A stretch of DNA of 64,000 nucleotides from Folioceros fuciformis (Eukaryota; Anthocerotophyta; Anthocerotopsida; Anthocerotales): positions 158,234 to 222,233 of the forward strand of contig JBNGIO010006382.1 of the NCBI GenBank assembly GCA_049999805.1, given 5' to 3'. Shown one piece after another: positions 45,101 through 57,536 of this stretch (its first letter is position 1; every line of letters begins with the position of its first letter). Position numbers and translations under genes: made by a program. The notes under the pieces were generated by a model. It saw nothing but the letters and a program-made list of their open reading frames with translations, did no database searches and was not told where the DNA came from.

Positions 45101-47213
45101 CCACCTGGGCCAGTTGCACGTTGCAGGACCTTCCGAGTGTCTTGGGAGAGACCTGAAGGCATGATTTTCGTCATTGTGATGCACAGGAAACCGAGAACCT
45201 ACCCTGAGCATTGCAAACAAGGCTGGTTCAATGATCTACTGGGTAGAGTCCTCACCCCCTATTTCAAGTAGCAGTTCCTGTGGAGAAACCTGCACTCACG
45301 TGGATACGGTGGGATCAACATCCAACTATTCACAAGAACTGTCAGCCCAGTCCTCCACCCGGCATGCACAAAACAATACTATGTAAAAAAGCACCTGTGC
45401 CAGAAGCGCACAAAGGGCTGAACGAGAGGAATTGTCCCAAATTTCGCCCACGTAGAATTGACCAGCTGCTGCATCGGCAAATGCAAAGCCAAAACATATC
45501 TCCCCTTTTCCGCCAAACTCCTACATAATTTGCGAAGGCTGTAAGGGAAGCCTGCAAGAGATTCTCCAGACAGTAAAGAGAATGAGCAAGTGCCTTCCCA
45601 CCTCCTTCAAGGCCAAGACATGAACAGCTTCCGGCTGAAGATGTCCATCTCTCAATGTGGCAGGAGAAAGAACTTCAATGAGCTCCCGCTGCACCATCTG
45701 ACAATTCAAAGGAAAAGGATCACTATGCTGCAACCACGAAAGAGGAAAGCACCCTGCACAACCCTTGAGCACTTTAAGCAACGCACCGCTCCAGATCCTC
45801 GGAGCTTCTTTGCCTGCTCTGCAGTCTCAATTTGCTCCATTCTCCCTACTTTATACCTGAAGACAAACATGCCACAAAACATAAACGGCAGGCAACAATG
45901 TCCAGCACACGTCCATCGCCATAGTTCTTGCAGGAAAACTATGAACTTACCCACGTGAGACTAATTTCCGAACGGCGTCATCTATACCGCTCTCCGGGCA
46001 ACCAACCTGCAAAGACCAAACAAATTAGTGTGTGATCTCCTAGGAGCCCAGAAGAGACATGCTGAAGGAGAATATAATCGGGTGACAAACCTGCCTGCAT
46101 CGCCCAACGCCACTAACAGTCAATTTCCAATCGAGCTCCTTGTGGCCAATCTCTGCGTCTATCTCGTAAAGCTCGTAAAACTTTCCCTGCGCACAGGAAT
46201 GACGTCCTCAATCGCAGCAAAATCGAACAGCTCGGATTTGCCATGCATCCGTAAGTCTAACAGAAACAGAGTCAGGCGCCTGACACTTTGAGGCTACCAT
46301 GCTCACACTCTCTGGCCACCCACCTTAAGCAGAGACAATATGCAGCGGTTCTATGGCAAAGGACTTACTATCTTAAAAAACAGCACGGTATCCATATATT
46401 TGCTCTTGGTGAGCCAATACTGCTTCTGAGAAGCCGACATTTTACCAAGAACATCACTCGGAATTGCCAGTGTCCTGTTGTCATACAAAGGATCACCAGG
46501 TTTCCTTCGATTCCCATCAAGGATCCTTGAAGGAGTCATCCATTCAAACTTAGCCCTCGCTTCAGCCCAAGCCCCTCCCTGCTGCAGGCCATCATCTACT
46601 CCAAGGGCCTGCACTAGCTTTCGTCGCTTTTCAAGATCCGGAACACAGGCCATAGTTGGAGTTGCTGAATTCTGTTCCTCCTCCCGAACTCGCTTGATAC
46701 CAGGAACCAGTGGACGAGCTGCACATGATTCAGATGGCGGGGGTCTGTCGGCATGGCTTCCAGGACTTTCAGGCGACGCCTTTCTGCAATTTGGCAAATG
46801 TCGTCAGGCTAAGGGATTAGGAATCAGACTATTGGTTTAGGAGGGCCTTCTGTAGCTGACCTGCAAGCTTGCTCCAAGCGAGCCGTATCTCGCATTCCCT
46901 CCGTATCCGCGCGCGTTGCTGCCGTGGTCCCGGCACTTCTTCTGACCATTTTCGCTTGGATGCGTAAAAATTGCTCATTCTGCACAAGAGAAAAGCAGCT
47001 CAGCACGGCTACATATTAGCCCCTCGATATCGCAGCCGGCTGAGGTGAGCACTGCACCTGTGGTTGTTGCTGCTGCGAATTCTCCTGCCTTAACCTTCTG
47101 CTGTGCACCGAGCTCTGGATTTCAGGCGTCGTAGCCGCATCTGAGCTCAGAGCACCATGGCTCTTCTTTGAGGAATTGGAGTAAAATGATAATAGGGATT
47201 GCTGTAAAGGCAT
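42161..47213 (-). CDS. MSH7: DNA mismatch repair protein MSH7
   Basis: Plant-specific MutS protein that pairs with MSH2 and recognises base mismatches in the nucleus. The start at ATG 47213 reads [20 protein letters not shown], with a PCNA-binding QxxLxxFY box as in MSH6 and MSH7. The following exons give [20 protein letters not shown] and [20 protein letters not shown], then the mismatch-binding [20 protein letters not shown] (F-x-E wedge at about 46163-46187). [20 protein letters not shown] and [17 protein letters not shown] form the lever and clamp. The ATPase has [17 protein letters not shown] (Walker A), then [20 protein letters not shown] (Walker B). The end has [14 protein letters not shown] and [20 protein letters not shown], which separate MSH7 from MSH6. 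About 17 or more exons, none obviously broken. Confidence 0.93.
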
Positions 47214-47855
47214 TCTCCACGCCAAGCGATGCGAGAGGGCCGGCTGCCGGTCTCCTCTGCATTCACAAGCACTACAGTTACGCAAGCGGAAATGGCGCTC
47301 CGGGGGCAATAACGATGAGGCTTTCACCAGCCAGCATTCCAAAATCCAGGCCTTGCAACAAAGACGGCAAACACAGAAGTGCAACACCATCTCACCTGCT
47401 AAACGCGTAGCACCTTACAACGTAAGGCAAAGTTGATATGCTGACGGTTGATATCGCTAAGTGGCTGGGGGAACATGGCAGGCGAATGAGACACTGGTCA
47501 TGAACGCGGGCGCAGAGTGGCCAGGGACATGGCGGGAAGCTCCAGAACGAGACTCAGAGTCGCTGTATAACATTCAACCTTCGGTTTCTACCTGCTGACA
47601 GATCAAGTGCGTTGAAATTGGCGGGAGACGCTTTCGAATAACGAAGGGTCCCAGATAAGATGGTAAGAAAACTTTTTACGACTCCACTGACTTTATGAGG
47701 AAATCGTGTCTAGGGGTTTAGGCCGATAAAATCAGACTTAGTCCCTGGATCCAGAGTGTGCAGGATCAACTTTTATGGATTGCGACGATTCCAGGGCAAA
47801 TCCAGAAGTGGACACCATAATTTGGAATTAATTGAATATGGATTACAAAACACCA
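47214..47855. other. Intergenic, MSH7 promoter
   Basis: 642 bp between the MSH7 start and the CtpA stop, both on the minus strand. GCGGGAGAC-like motifs around 47615 (TTGGCGGGAGACG) resemble E2F sites (TTGGCGGGA), common before plant replication and repair genes. No gene recognised. Confidence 0.5.
47618..47626. promoter_or_regulatory. Possible E2F site upstream of MSH7
   Basis: The plus strand reads TTGGCGGGA, close to the E2F consensus TTTSGCGS, about 405 bp upstream of the MSH7 start codon. S-phase control by E2F is known for plant mismatch repair genes in general; binding here is an inference. Confidence 0.4.
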
Positions 47856-50655
47856 TTATCTTGAGAACAGAGCGGATACAGGAAGGTTGCACGTTGCCGA
47901 TGCGTGTTCAATACATTTACAGAAGCTCTCCCCGTCCATGGGGATGGTTGGAGGGAGATCATGGTCGGGTGTTATCCCTACCTGCAAAGGTTCGCGCTCA
48001 AGTACTCAACGCAGCAAGTCACAATGAAGGATGACAGATGCGATGAATTGAGCACTGACCTGGTCGATGTTAATGTGGGCTGGGGTCTCGTATCTGGCAA
48101 TTGTAACAGCCATCCCGGACCCGTCGGAGAGCTCAAATACAGACTGGATCCGCCTGTATGAGACGACCAGTCAGAATGATATCTTGTGAGGGCAAATGAA
48201 TGAACAGCAGAGTCAGGACACTCACCCTTTGCCAAAAGTGGGCTCACCCAAGATGACAGCTCGACGGTTGTCCTTCAGGGCACCAGCAAGGATCTCACTC
48301 GCACTGGCTGTCCCTTTGTTCACCTGGTATCCCACCTAGTAAGAGGCTGTCTTGAGAATGTCTGACAGAGATGTGACCGAGAGTACACGATGACAATTAC
48401 CAGGACAGCCAGAGGTTCTGTGGTGGCAATGGCAGCTTCACCGTTGGTCTCATAAATGTCTCGGACTCCCATGCTGTCAGCTATGTAGACTATCACCCCC
48501 TTATCCAGCCTGCCATTAGATTCAAGACAGCGCATAAAGAAGCTGTGGTATACGACAGTGTAGAGTTTGTGAAACATCCCAGGTCGTACCACAATTTTGC
48601 TATTTCAATTCCCGCTGGAAACAGGCCTCCACTGAAATCGAAGAAGCAAGGGTGTAAGAACAGACACGGCCCCCGCAGCTTCATGCCACAAACTGAAAGC
48701 CAAATACTATCAAATGTCTCCACCTGTTGTTCCTGATATCAAGAACATAAGCAGTAGCTCCATCGTCCTTCAAGTGTCGTATAGCATCCTTTACAGCTCC
48801 TACCACAGACAAATGACGACTTTCGGGCAGATCGTTGCTGACGTGAATAGCGCCCATGTTTCATCTGCTTTAGAGGCTGCTAGCAAGACGTAAAAAGGGT
48901 TGCTCCGGTGCAGTGAAATTACTGGACGAATTCTGATTGAAAGTCGATAGACGTATGTATCCCAACTTGAGTGGAGAGTCTCCATCCCTTTGCACGTCAC
49001 ATAACCGCCACGTGACAGGGTTTATAGTTATTTTCTCCCTCCTGCCCAAGCAAACAGATCACAGCACCTATAAACTTCAAACTTTGGTCACTCAAGCAGT
49101 GATACTGTGATCAGTGCTACATCGGCCTAGGTAGTGGACTTACAGGACTGTGACAGTCTTGAGATAGTTATCACTTTGCAAAGTCAAGCCAACCTCCGAA
49201 TTCAATGGCCCCCTGAAAAAAAATAGCCATGCGACTACCATCATGAAGAGTGACATGTCTTGTATCCACGCAGAGGAGCACTAGAGGGATGCAACAATGG
49301 GTACAAGTCCTTACTGTAGACGTTGTGCAGCCTCGTACAGTCCCATGCCCGCAGTGGGAACACCATCAATGGCTAGAATCAAATCGCCTGGCAACACACC
49401 AGCACGCTCTGCTGGACCCCCAGTGACGGGTGTGACAACGACAAGTTGTTCAGCAGCCACATTACCAGTCATATCGAAACCCACCTCCAACCCTACTCCA
49501 GTCACAGCGCCACTAGTACCTGACTGTCTTTCACAAAACAATGCAAAACACGTCTGCTTAGAATGAACAGGCACTGACGACATCGTCCACCCCACCTTCC
49601 CCGAGTCCTCAAAGTTTTCAGTTCAACCATGAACAAGCAAGCTACCTACCCTCAAACTCTTGAACTTCTCTGGCTCCAGAAACCTTGTGAATGGATCATC
49701 CAGCGTGGCCAGCATTTTGCGTATGGCAGCGTCTGGAACGATCAGGACACTTCGTAAAACAGCTCCGTGGTCCAGACAGAAGAACGAGCAGCCACATGAC
49801 TTGTCATGGGTCAGACGAGGATGCACATACATGTATCCTCACGAGTCTTCATGGGCTCACGACGGAGAGCATCTTCTCGGTATCGAAACCAGCTTTGCCC
49901 ATTGAAACTCTTGTCAACATAGGCCCTATCAACTACCCGCCAGGCCTCCAAAAATATCAGGTTCTCTTCTGTAAGAGCCCCTGGCAGCCCCCATGCCACC
50001 GAGGCAATCAACATCAGGCTCACAATCATCCTTCAGCAAAAGTTGGTCATATTACAGAGAACCAAGTGTGTGATCGTGCTGCTCACATGTAGGTTGTATG
50101 GCGAGGTGGGCCGGGCCACCTAGCAAGAGCAATGCAGCAGCTGCCGAGCCAAGCAACAAAGCCCAGCTCCTTCTCCTCCCTGTGTACTGCGAACCCAATT
50201 CCATGTCTGCACCACAGCTCTGGAATCCTAGCCAGGAAAGCGTGCCAACTCCTTGGAGCAGTCTAAGAGTGTGTCGGAGAACCCGCTGAATCCCTTTGCG
50301 AAGGTCTGCAAAGGGCTCGCCACGCTTGCCACCGGCATGGAGCCTGTGACCGTGAGTCCTCTTTCGTCTGGCCACATTCGCATTACTCCCGCATTGGAAC
50401 CCACCTGTCTGGCAGCCTACCTGCAGTGAAGCAACCTTCAAAAGCAAGCGAGTCGTGAATACGCGCAAGAGCAGAAACTCTGGCGTACACGCAAGTTGCA
50501 CCGAGGACCGCATTCAGGAATACCTGAGGGAAGTGCAGCGCATTGTGTTGAAGAGAAAGCCTTTTCTGCCCGGCATTCGGTCTGCTCCTCGTTAGCACAT
50601 CCGAAGCTGGCCCGCAGAAAAACAGAGTTGTTCTCGCAATCAAGGCCATCGGCAT
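47856..50655 (-). CDS. CTPA: Carboxyl-terminal processing protease, thylakoid lumen (CtpA)
   Basis: Serine protease that trims the C-terminus of the photosystem II D1 protein. Body exons read [57 protein letters not shown], then a PDZ domain ([20 protein letters not shown]). The catalytic part has [19 protein letters not shown] with the nucleophile serine and GEPTFGKG with the general-base lysine. [20 protein letters not shown] and the end SALFSR, closed by TAA 47856-47858, match plant CtpA. The N-terminus from ATG 50655 ([19 protein letters not shown]) looks like a stromal transit peptide. A later exon has [19 protein letters not shown], a twin-arginine-like lumen signal. The exact splicing between those two N-terminal parts could not be settled. 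Confidence 0.88.
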
Positions 50656-52145
50656 GACCGGTGAGCAAATGCAGCCCCGTGTGCTGCTGTGAGCAATCCG
50701 TCAGCATGTGAGCCCCATCTTGATGCCAGAGCAAATTGTGTGGCCAAATTTCTGCAGTGCACTTTCAAACCACGACTGAACTAAATTGAAAGTCGTGTGC
50801 GCATGAGTCTCGCAGCAGCCGCAACAACAGGTGAGGCCAAACGTCTGCCATCGGCCGGCAGGCAGGCGTAGCGTTCTTCCGCGTTCAGGGTTTAGGGTTT
50901 GGGATCGGGATGGGAGGGACCACATTTTGGGCCTGCAAGACGCGAGATGGAGGCGCCAGGAGACTTAGACTCGTCGAGACCGTGTTCCGAATCATATGCT
51001 TAATACTCTGAGCTGGTACAACAGTGCAATGTACTGTACTGAGCTTGCTGCCGCACAGCCGCAGACATCCGACTCCGGATACTGCAGGCCAGGCCATCCT
51101 CATGGCTCTCGAGAGAGAAACTATGCACGAGATCCATCTTTCTTTCCTCGGGCTTGCAGGCACTCGACCTTACAGCTAGGGTTTTGTGAGAAGAAAGGTG
51201 TGGACGTACCATTTGCCTGCTCTGCCATGCCGTAACCAGAAACTCTGTGCCAATCATGGTCTCAAGATCCACAAGCAGGGAGAGAAGCATACAAATTGTC
51301 ACAAACGCAGGCCCCGACACCTCAGCAGCACGGATCCGGCCTCCAGGCCCGAGCCTGGCCGAGGGAAGAAAGATGGATCTCATCAAGCCGCATCTGCCAC
51401 CGGTACCTCACCTGCCATCTTCCATGCTATGCGTCGACGCAGGGACGATTACCAAGCGAGACATTCCAGGTACAGGCACAATGCCAGCGTTCAACAAGAG
51501 CACTTCCGTCATCGACCTGCCGGTAAGATACCGAATCTCCTTCCGTTTCTCTCCACGCTGGTTGCATGTCCCTTACTTCCAGATCCCGCCTAGCTCCCAT
51601 CCACGACAGATGAAACCATAACAAGCGTAGATTTCACCTCTTCCAGTCCCATGCCAAGCTCGAAACGCGCAGCAAAGCAAGCTCACGGAGCATCCAGTCG
51701 CCTGACCACTTCCCAAACATCTCCACTTCCTCCACGGGCAATACAACCCTCTGTCCGTCATCAGATCCATCTCGTCTAGACCTTGACCCCCATTGTGCAC
51801 AAGATCGTGATGTCCATTCTTCCGTCTCCTCCTCCGTCAGCCTCCGGTCTACGCAGAAGTTTTTTTTTTTTTCCCCCTCTAGATCAATATTCGATACTTT
51901 CCATTGACTCCTAGGCTTTGACTTTGAAGATTCTAGGATGAATTCCAATAGAATATTACTACATTATTAATAAGTATATATTGTTGGAACATTTTATAGG
52001 ATGAAGACGAAGATGCCTAATACTGAATCTTCACCTGCCCAGATAAAAGATGTTCCTTCTCCATCTCCTCCTACTGTATTGAATAGCTCTCTTGAAGAGT
52101 TGTGATGGGAGAAATATTGAATAGCTCTCTTGAAGAAGAGTTGTG
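50656..52145. other. Intergenic, no confident gene
   Basis: 1.5 kb. The left part should be the CtpA promoter. 51130-51620 has open frames on both strands without recognisable similarity. From about 51860 (a poly-T run) the sequence changes to AT-rich, marking the edge of the island that holds the two secreted-protein genes. Confidence 0.4.
50887..50903. promoter_or_regulatory. Telo-box upstream of CtpA
   Basis: AGGGTTTAGGGTTTGGG, the plant telomere repeat, about 230 bp upstream of the CtpA start codon. Telo-boxes are common in plant 5' regions and bind Telomere-repeat-binding and Polycomb-linked factors; a role here is inferred. Confidence 0.5.
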
Positions 52146-52159
52146 ATGGGAGAAATATT
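52081..52159 (+). repeat. Tandem duplication around a start codon
   Basis: Two near-identical units (52081-52118, 38 bp, and 52119-52159, 41 bp) beginning GAATAGCTCTCTTGAAGA and ending GGGAGAAATATT. They differ only by an inserted AGA. Each carries an ATG. The first (52105) opens a 13-codon frame that ends TGA at 52144-52146, overlapping the second ATG (TGATG). Confidence 0.9.
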
Positions 52160-52586
52160 TCGATCATCCAAACGCAGCTTCCACATTCAAAGATTGATAC
52201 TATTGGTGTTTTGTTGGTCATGTTTTGTCAGGTATGCTCAGGGTTTAGCAAGACATGCTTCATCTTCTTTGGCAAAGGAGAAAGTGGAAATAGAGTTGTC
52301 TCAAGCTCAAGTATCAGAATCACCATCAATACCAGAAGTCCCTCTTTGCCCTTGCAAAGAATGGCCTCATCCAATCCAAGATGAACCTGGAGTTTGTAAG
52401 GTAGTTTCTGTCTGCCAATGTGTCTCTGGAGGGAGGGTTGGGATCTGCATGCTTCCTCAAGACGCCCTTTATCCCAAATGCTATGCCACACACTACTTAT
52501 TCTGGTGGAGGCTTTTATGTAGATGTCCTTTCCAATGCCAAATTTGCCTTTGGCAAGTGAGAGGAAAGTCTGGGCCTGGTGCATGA
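52146..52586 (+). CDS. Putative secreted cysteine-rich protein, 146 aa
   Basis: Open frame from ATG 52146 to TGA 52584-52586. An N-terminal basic stretch precedes a hydrophobic core (RLILLVFCWSCFVRYAQG) that could be a signal peptide. The mature part is rich in Cys, with CPCKEW, CKVVSVCQC, GICML and CRCPFQCQICL. I recognise no family. The GT at 52391 (TTT|GTAAGG) could be a splice donor, so the C-terminal half might be intronic and the true protein different. It sits in an AT-rich island facing another putative secreted gene. A uORF produced by a tandem duplication ends on its start codon. Real gene likely but not proven. Confidence 0.42.
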   Translation: MGEIFRSSKRSFHIQRLILLVFCWSCFVRYAQGLARHASSSLAKEKVEIELSQAQVSESPSIPEVPLCPCKEWPHPIQDEPGVCKVVSVCQCVSGGRVGICMLPQDALYPKCYATHYLFWWRLLCRCPFQCQICLWQVRGKSGPGA

Positions 52587-52795
52587 TGTCCTAAACAAAT
52601 GTACAAATTTGCTACATTGAAAGATCCAACACATCAAACTATTGATGAATAATTTATTAAATTCGGGCTGACATTCAGCTTACATTTCACACAACTTAAT
52701 ATGGTGGATAAGAGAAGAGCAAGCTTTAATTTCCAATTTACAAGTTTCATCCACGGAGCTACTTAAGCATTATTTCGTCTTCTTGGAACGATAGA

Positions 52796-53245
52796 TTAAG
52801 GGACCCAACATTCGCGAGGCCGCATAAAGGAGTACTGAAGATGACAATCTGCAGCCACATAGTTCCCGGAATCTGCCCGAGGACAGGCTCGAAATATTAG
52901 CTCGAATCGAATAGTCCTCAAACAAACCACGCATTGCCATCTTGTTTGCATCGTCTGCGGTTTAGTGTAACAATTTAGCAATCCCCAGAATCGGGGTACC
53001 CCGTTATCGTCGTTAATCTCTTGTGTGAAAGGCAATCTCATGTCACGGGAGTTCAAAACACCTCTATTTATAAGGTTGTCCACAAATAGAGCAATCACTT
53101 CTTCATTCAAGCTCCTTTCCATGCTGCAATGAACACGCACTTGTGTAGTATTTGGAAGCAACATAGCAGCTTCTGTTGTTGCAAAAATAAGAGAAATAAG
53201 AGAAATAAGAAATAGAAACATTATATAAATTATTCTCTCATCCAT
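52796..53245 (-). CDS. Putative secreted protein, Gnk2/DUF26-like, 149 aa
   Basis: Single-exon frame from ATG 53245 to TAA 52796-52798. The N-terminus MDERIIYIMFLFLISLISLI is a strong signal-peptide candidate, cleaved near TEAAM. The mature part has Cys residues in the order CSMERS, LLNCYTKPQTM, WQCVVCL, RACPRADSG, AADCHLQYSF, which recalls the Gnk2 (DUF26, salt-stress/antifungal) domain: a C..CxxC group, then a late DC.LxYS. The C-x8-C-x2-C spacing is not exact (here C-x12-C-x2-C), so I call it DUF26-like only. DUF26 proteins are plant extracellular lectin-like or receptor ectodomain modules; no kinase follows. Base composition is AT-rich, unlike neighbouring genes. Confidence 0.5.
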   Translation of the reverse strand: MDERIIYIMFLFLISLISLIFATTEAAMLLPNTTQVRVHCSMERSLNEEVIALFVDNLINRGVLNSRDMRLPFTQEINDDNGVPRFWGLLNCYTKPQTMQTRWQCVVCLRTIRFELIFRACPRADSGNYVAADCHLQYSFMRPRECWVP

Positions 53246-53645
53246 GTGTTGTGGATACAATTCTCTTTTTCTTAGAGTCCCGGTGTTGTTGTAAGAAATG
53301 GACTTATTATATGAGAGAATAAAAGAATTTTTAGATATTTTATATGATTTTTGAAGATATTGTTATGGCATGCGATTTTATAGATTTGTTTTTGTCATAT
53401 AATGTGAAGCATCTAATGTAAAGGAGGTGTGTTATTGAATATATTATATTTTAAAGCTTAATGTTCCGTAAATGCGAGCCTGTGCTACTCGTCGTGGTCC
53501 GGTGCTGTCCCGTGACCGGAGTTGTCGAGGTTGTGGCGTCTGTCCCAGGCTGTCCCAGCGTTTCTGTGGCGCGGCTGGCGCATGGTTGCGAGCGAGGGAG
53601 GTGGAGTCCCGGGAGCTTTGTGACCTAGTGTTGTCGGCAGCAACG
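53246..53645. other. Intergenic / 5' region of S-formylglutathione hydrolase
   Basis: AT-rich to about 53460, then abruptly GC-rich. From ATG 53472 the frame is open and continuous with the hydrolase start, so a 58-residue N-terminal extension is possible. Confidence 0.5.
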
Positions 53646-55028
53646 ATGGCGGCTCCCAAGGAGATCGAGACGCACAGGATGTTCGGAGGCTACAACCGGC
53701 GGTACCGGCACGACAGCGCTGTGCTTGGCTGTTCCATGACATTCTACGTCTTCTTCCCGCCGGCTGCGGCGAGCCAGAAGGTTCCGGTAAGTGAGTGTTC
53801 TGCGGGTGCGTGAGTGATGCTGGAGGCGGCGGATGTGCGGAATGGCGCTCACGACGGCGCCGGTTTGGCCCACGCTCAGGTCCTGTACTGGCTGTCCGGG
53901 CTGACATGCACGGATGAGAACTTCATTCTGAAGTCCGGGGGCCAGCGGACGGCTGCAGCTGAGAATGTGGCCCTTGTTTGCCCTGACACGTCTCCTCGTG
54001 AGTCCGTTCTGCTCCGGAAGCTGGTGTAGGGTGGGGGTGAAAGGCGGATGCAGGGAAAGGTGGTGATGATGATTTGGTGTGTGCAGGGGGGTTGAATGTG
54101 GAAGGAGCTACTGATAGCTGGGATTTTGGTGAAGGTGAGGCGAGTTTTTGGTTTTTTTCTGGCTGAGGTGTGCGAGGGCCTCGGTGGGACGTAGGGTTGC
54201 TCACGGGGTGTTGTGGTTGCAGGGGCCGGATGGTATGTGAATGCGACACAGGAGAAGTGGCGGAATTGGCGTATGTATGAGTATGTGACGGTGGAGCTCC
54301 CCCAGCTGCTGCAAGAGCACTTCGGTGCGCAGCTTGATACCAGCAACGCGTCAGTGTTCGGGCATTCCATGGGTGGCCATGGCGCTCTTGTCATTTTCTT
54401 CAAGAATCCCGGGAAGTACAAGGTAGGTGGGACTACGTTTCTTCTGTTTGTTGTGGTCTCGGAAGTGGAGTCCCATCGGTGTGATGCCGTGGCGCGTTCT
54501 TGGTGCAGTCTGTGTCCGCCTTTGCTCCTTCTTGCAACCCCGTGGAGACGCCGTGGGGTCACAAAGCATTTCTAGGGTACCTGGGCAGCTTCAAGGAAAT
54601 CTGGAAGGTGAGTGGTGACTGGCTGCGATTTGGTGGGACGTCTGCGTCTGCCTGGAGGGTTGGAGGAGGGGACTGACGCAGTGGGAGGTGCAGGAGTGGG
54701 ATGCAACTCATCTTGCGTACCGTTTCGAAGGGCGGATTCCAGATGACACGCCAATTTTGATTGACCAGGTAAGTGAGTGTCACCTTATGTGTGCGTCGAC
54801 AGAAGCCTTTTGCTTCGTCTGACACATGAGATCGATGGGCAGGGGGATCAGGACAAGTTTTATCGTGATGGTCAGTTGCTTCCTGAACACTTCCTCGAGG
54901 CGTGCAGTCGGAAGGGGATCCCTTCCACCCTGCGATTGCAAGAAGGGTACGACCACTCCTACTTCTTCATTGCCACTTTTGTGGAGGATCATATCAAGCT
55001 TCATGCCAAAGCTGTTCATAAAGTCTAA
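53646..55028 (+). CDS. SFGH: S-formylglutathione hydrolase
   Basis: Splits S-formylglutathione to glutathione and formate, the second step of glutathione-dependent formaldehyde oxidation. Exons from ATG 53646 read [56 protein letters not shown], then [20 protein letters not shown] with the nucleophile serine in GHSMGG. LIDQGDQDKF supplies the acid and [16 protein letters not shown] the histidine of the triad; stop TAA 55026-55028. About 285 residues, the usual size. ATG 53646 gives the family N-terminus; an upstream in-frame ATG at 53472 would add an Arg-rich segment. The 3' end faces the alcohol dehydrogenase 208 bp away. Confidence 0.93.
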
Positions 55029-55236
55029 GGCTGGTCTCCCCAAAGATCGGCAGACCCGCGCAGCCATTTCCCAGGAGGCGAAATGCAAATCAGGGTTCTG
55101 GTGTCAATGTGATCAGGTTTTTGACACGACGGGCCAGCAGGCCTATGATCTCAAGTCTCAACGCCTGCTTTTCTCATGGCCCTCTTAACTTCAGCACAAA
55201 ACTGTGTTGATGGAGGTGGTAATTCACTGTCCGAAA

Positions 55237-57179
<1,943 letters not shown>

Positions 57180-57536
57180 GTCTTCTCCGGGACGATGATA
57201 CAAGGGGCTCCCAAGCAATGCTATCAAGCACACACAACAGTGGCCAAGTACTTGAGGAACTGCATGAAGTTTTTATGCAGGTGAACTTCGCAGCTTCAGA
57301 GGTTGGCAGCCCACACAATTCGTGAGTCTTGCTGGCTATCCATTATTCGCAGTCTAGGTTCCCTGGCATAAGGAACATGTTGCGAGGTAGCTGGACAAAA
57401 AGGACTACATGAATGCTACACTAACATACGATTTTCATTAACAAGAACAGTTTCGGGAACCGGAGAGTTGTATTTCGAACGACTCAAAAAACCCATGTAT
57501 GATCCGTATGTCTAGGATCGCTTGTTCCTACTTGTC
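57180..57536. other. Intergenic, ADH promoter
   Basis: 357 bp between the ADH start and the stop of the JmjC gene, both minus. No gene seen. Confidence 0.5.
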
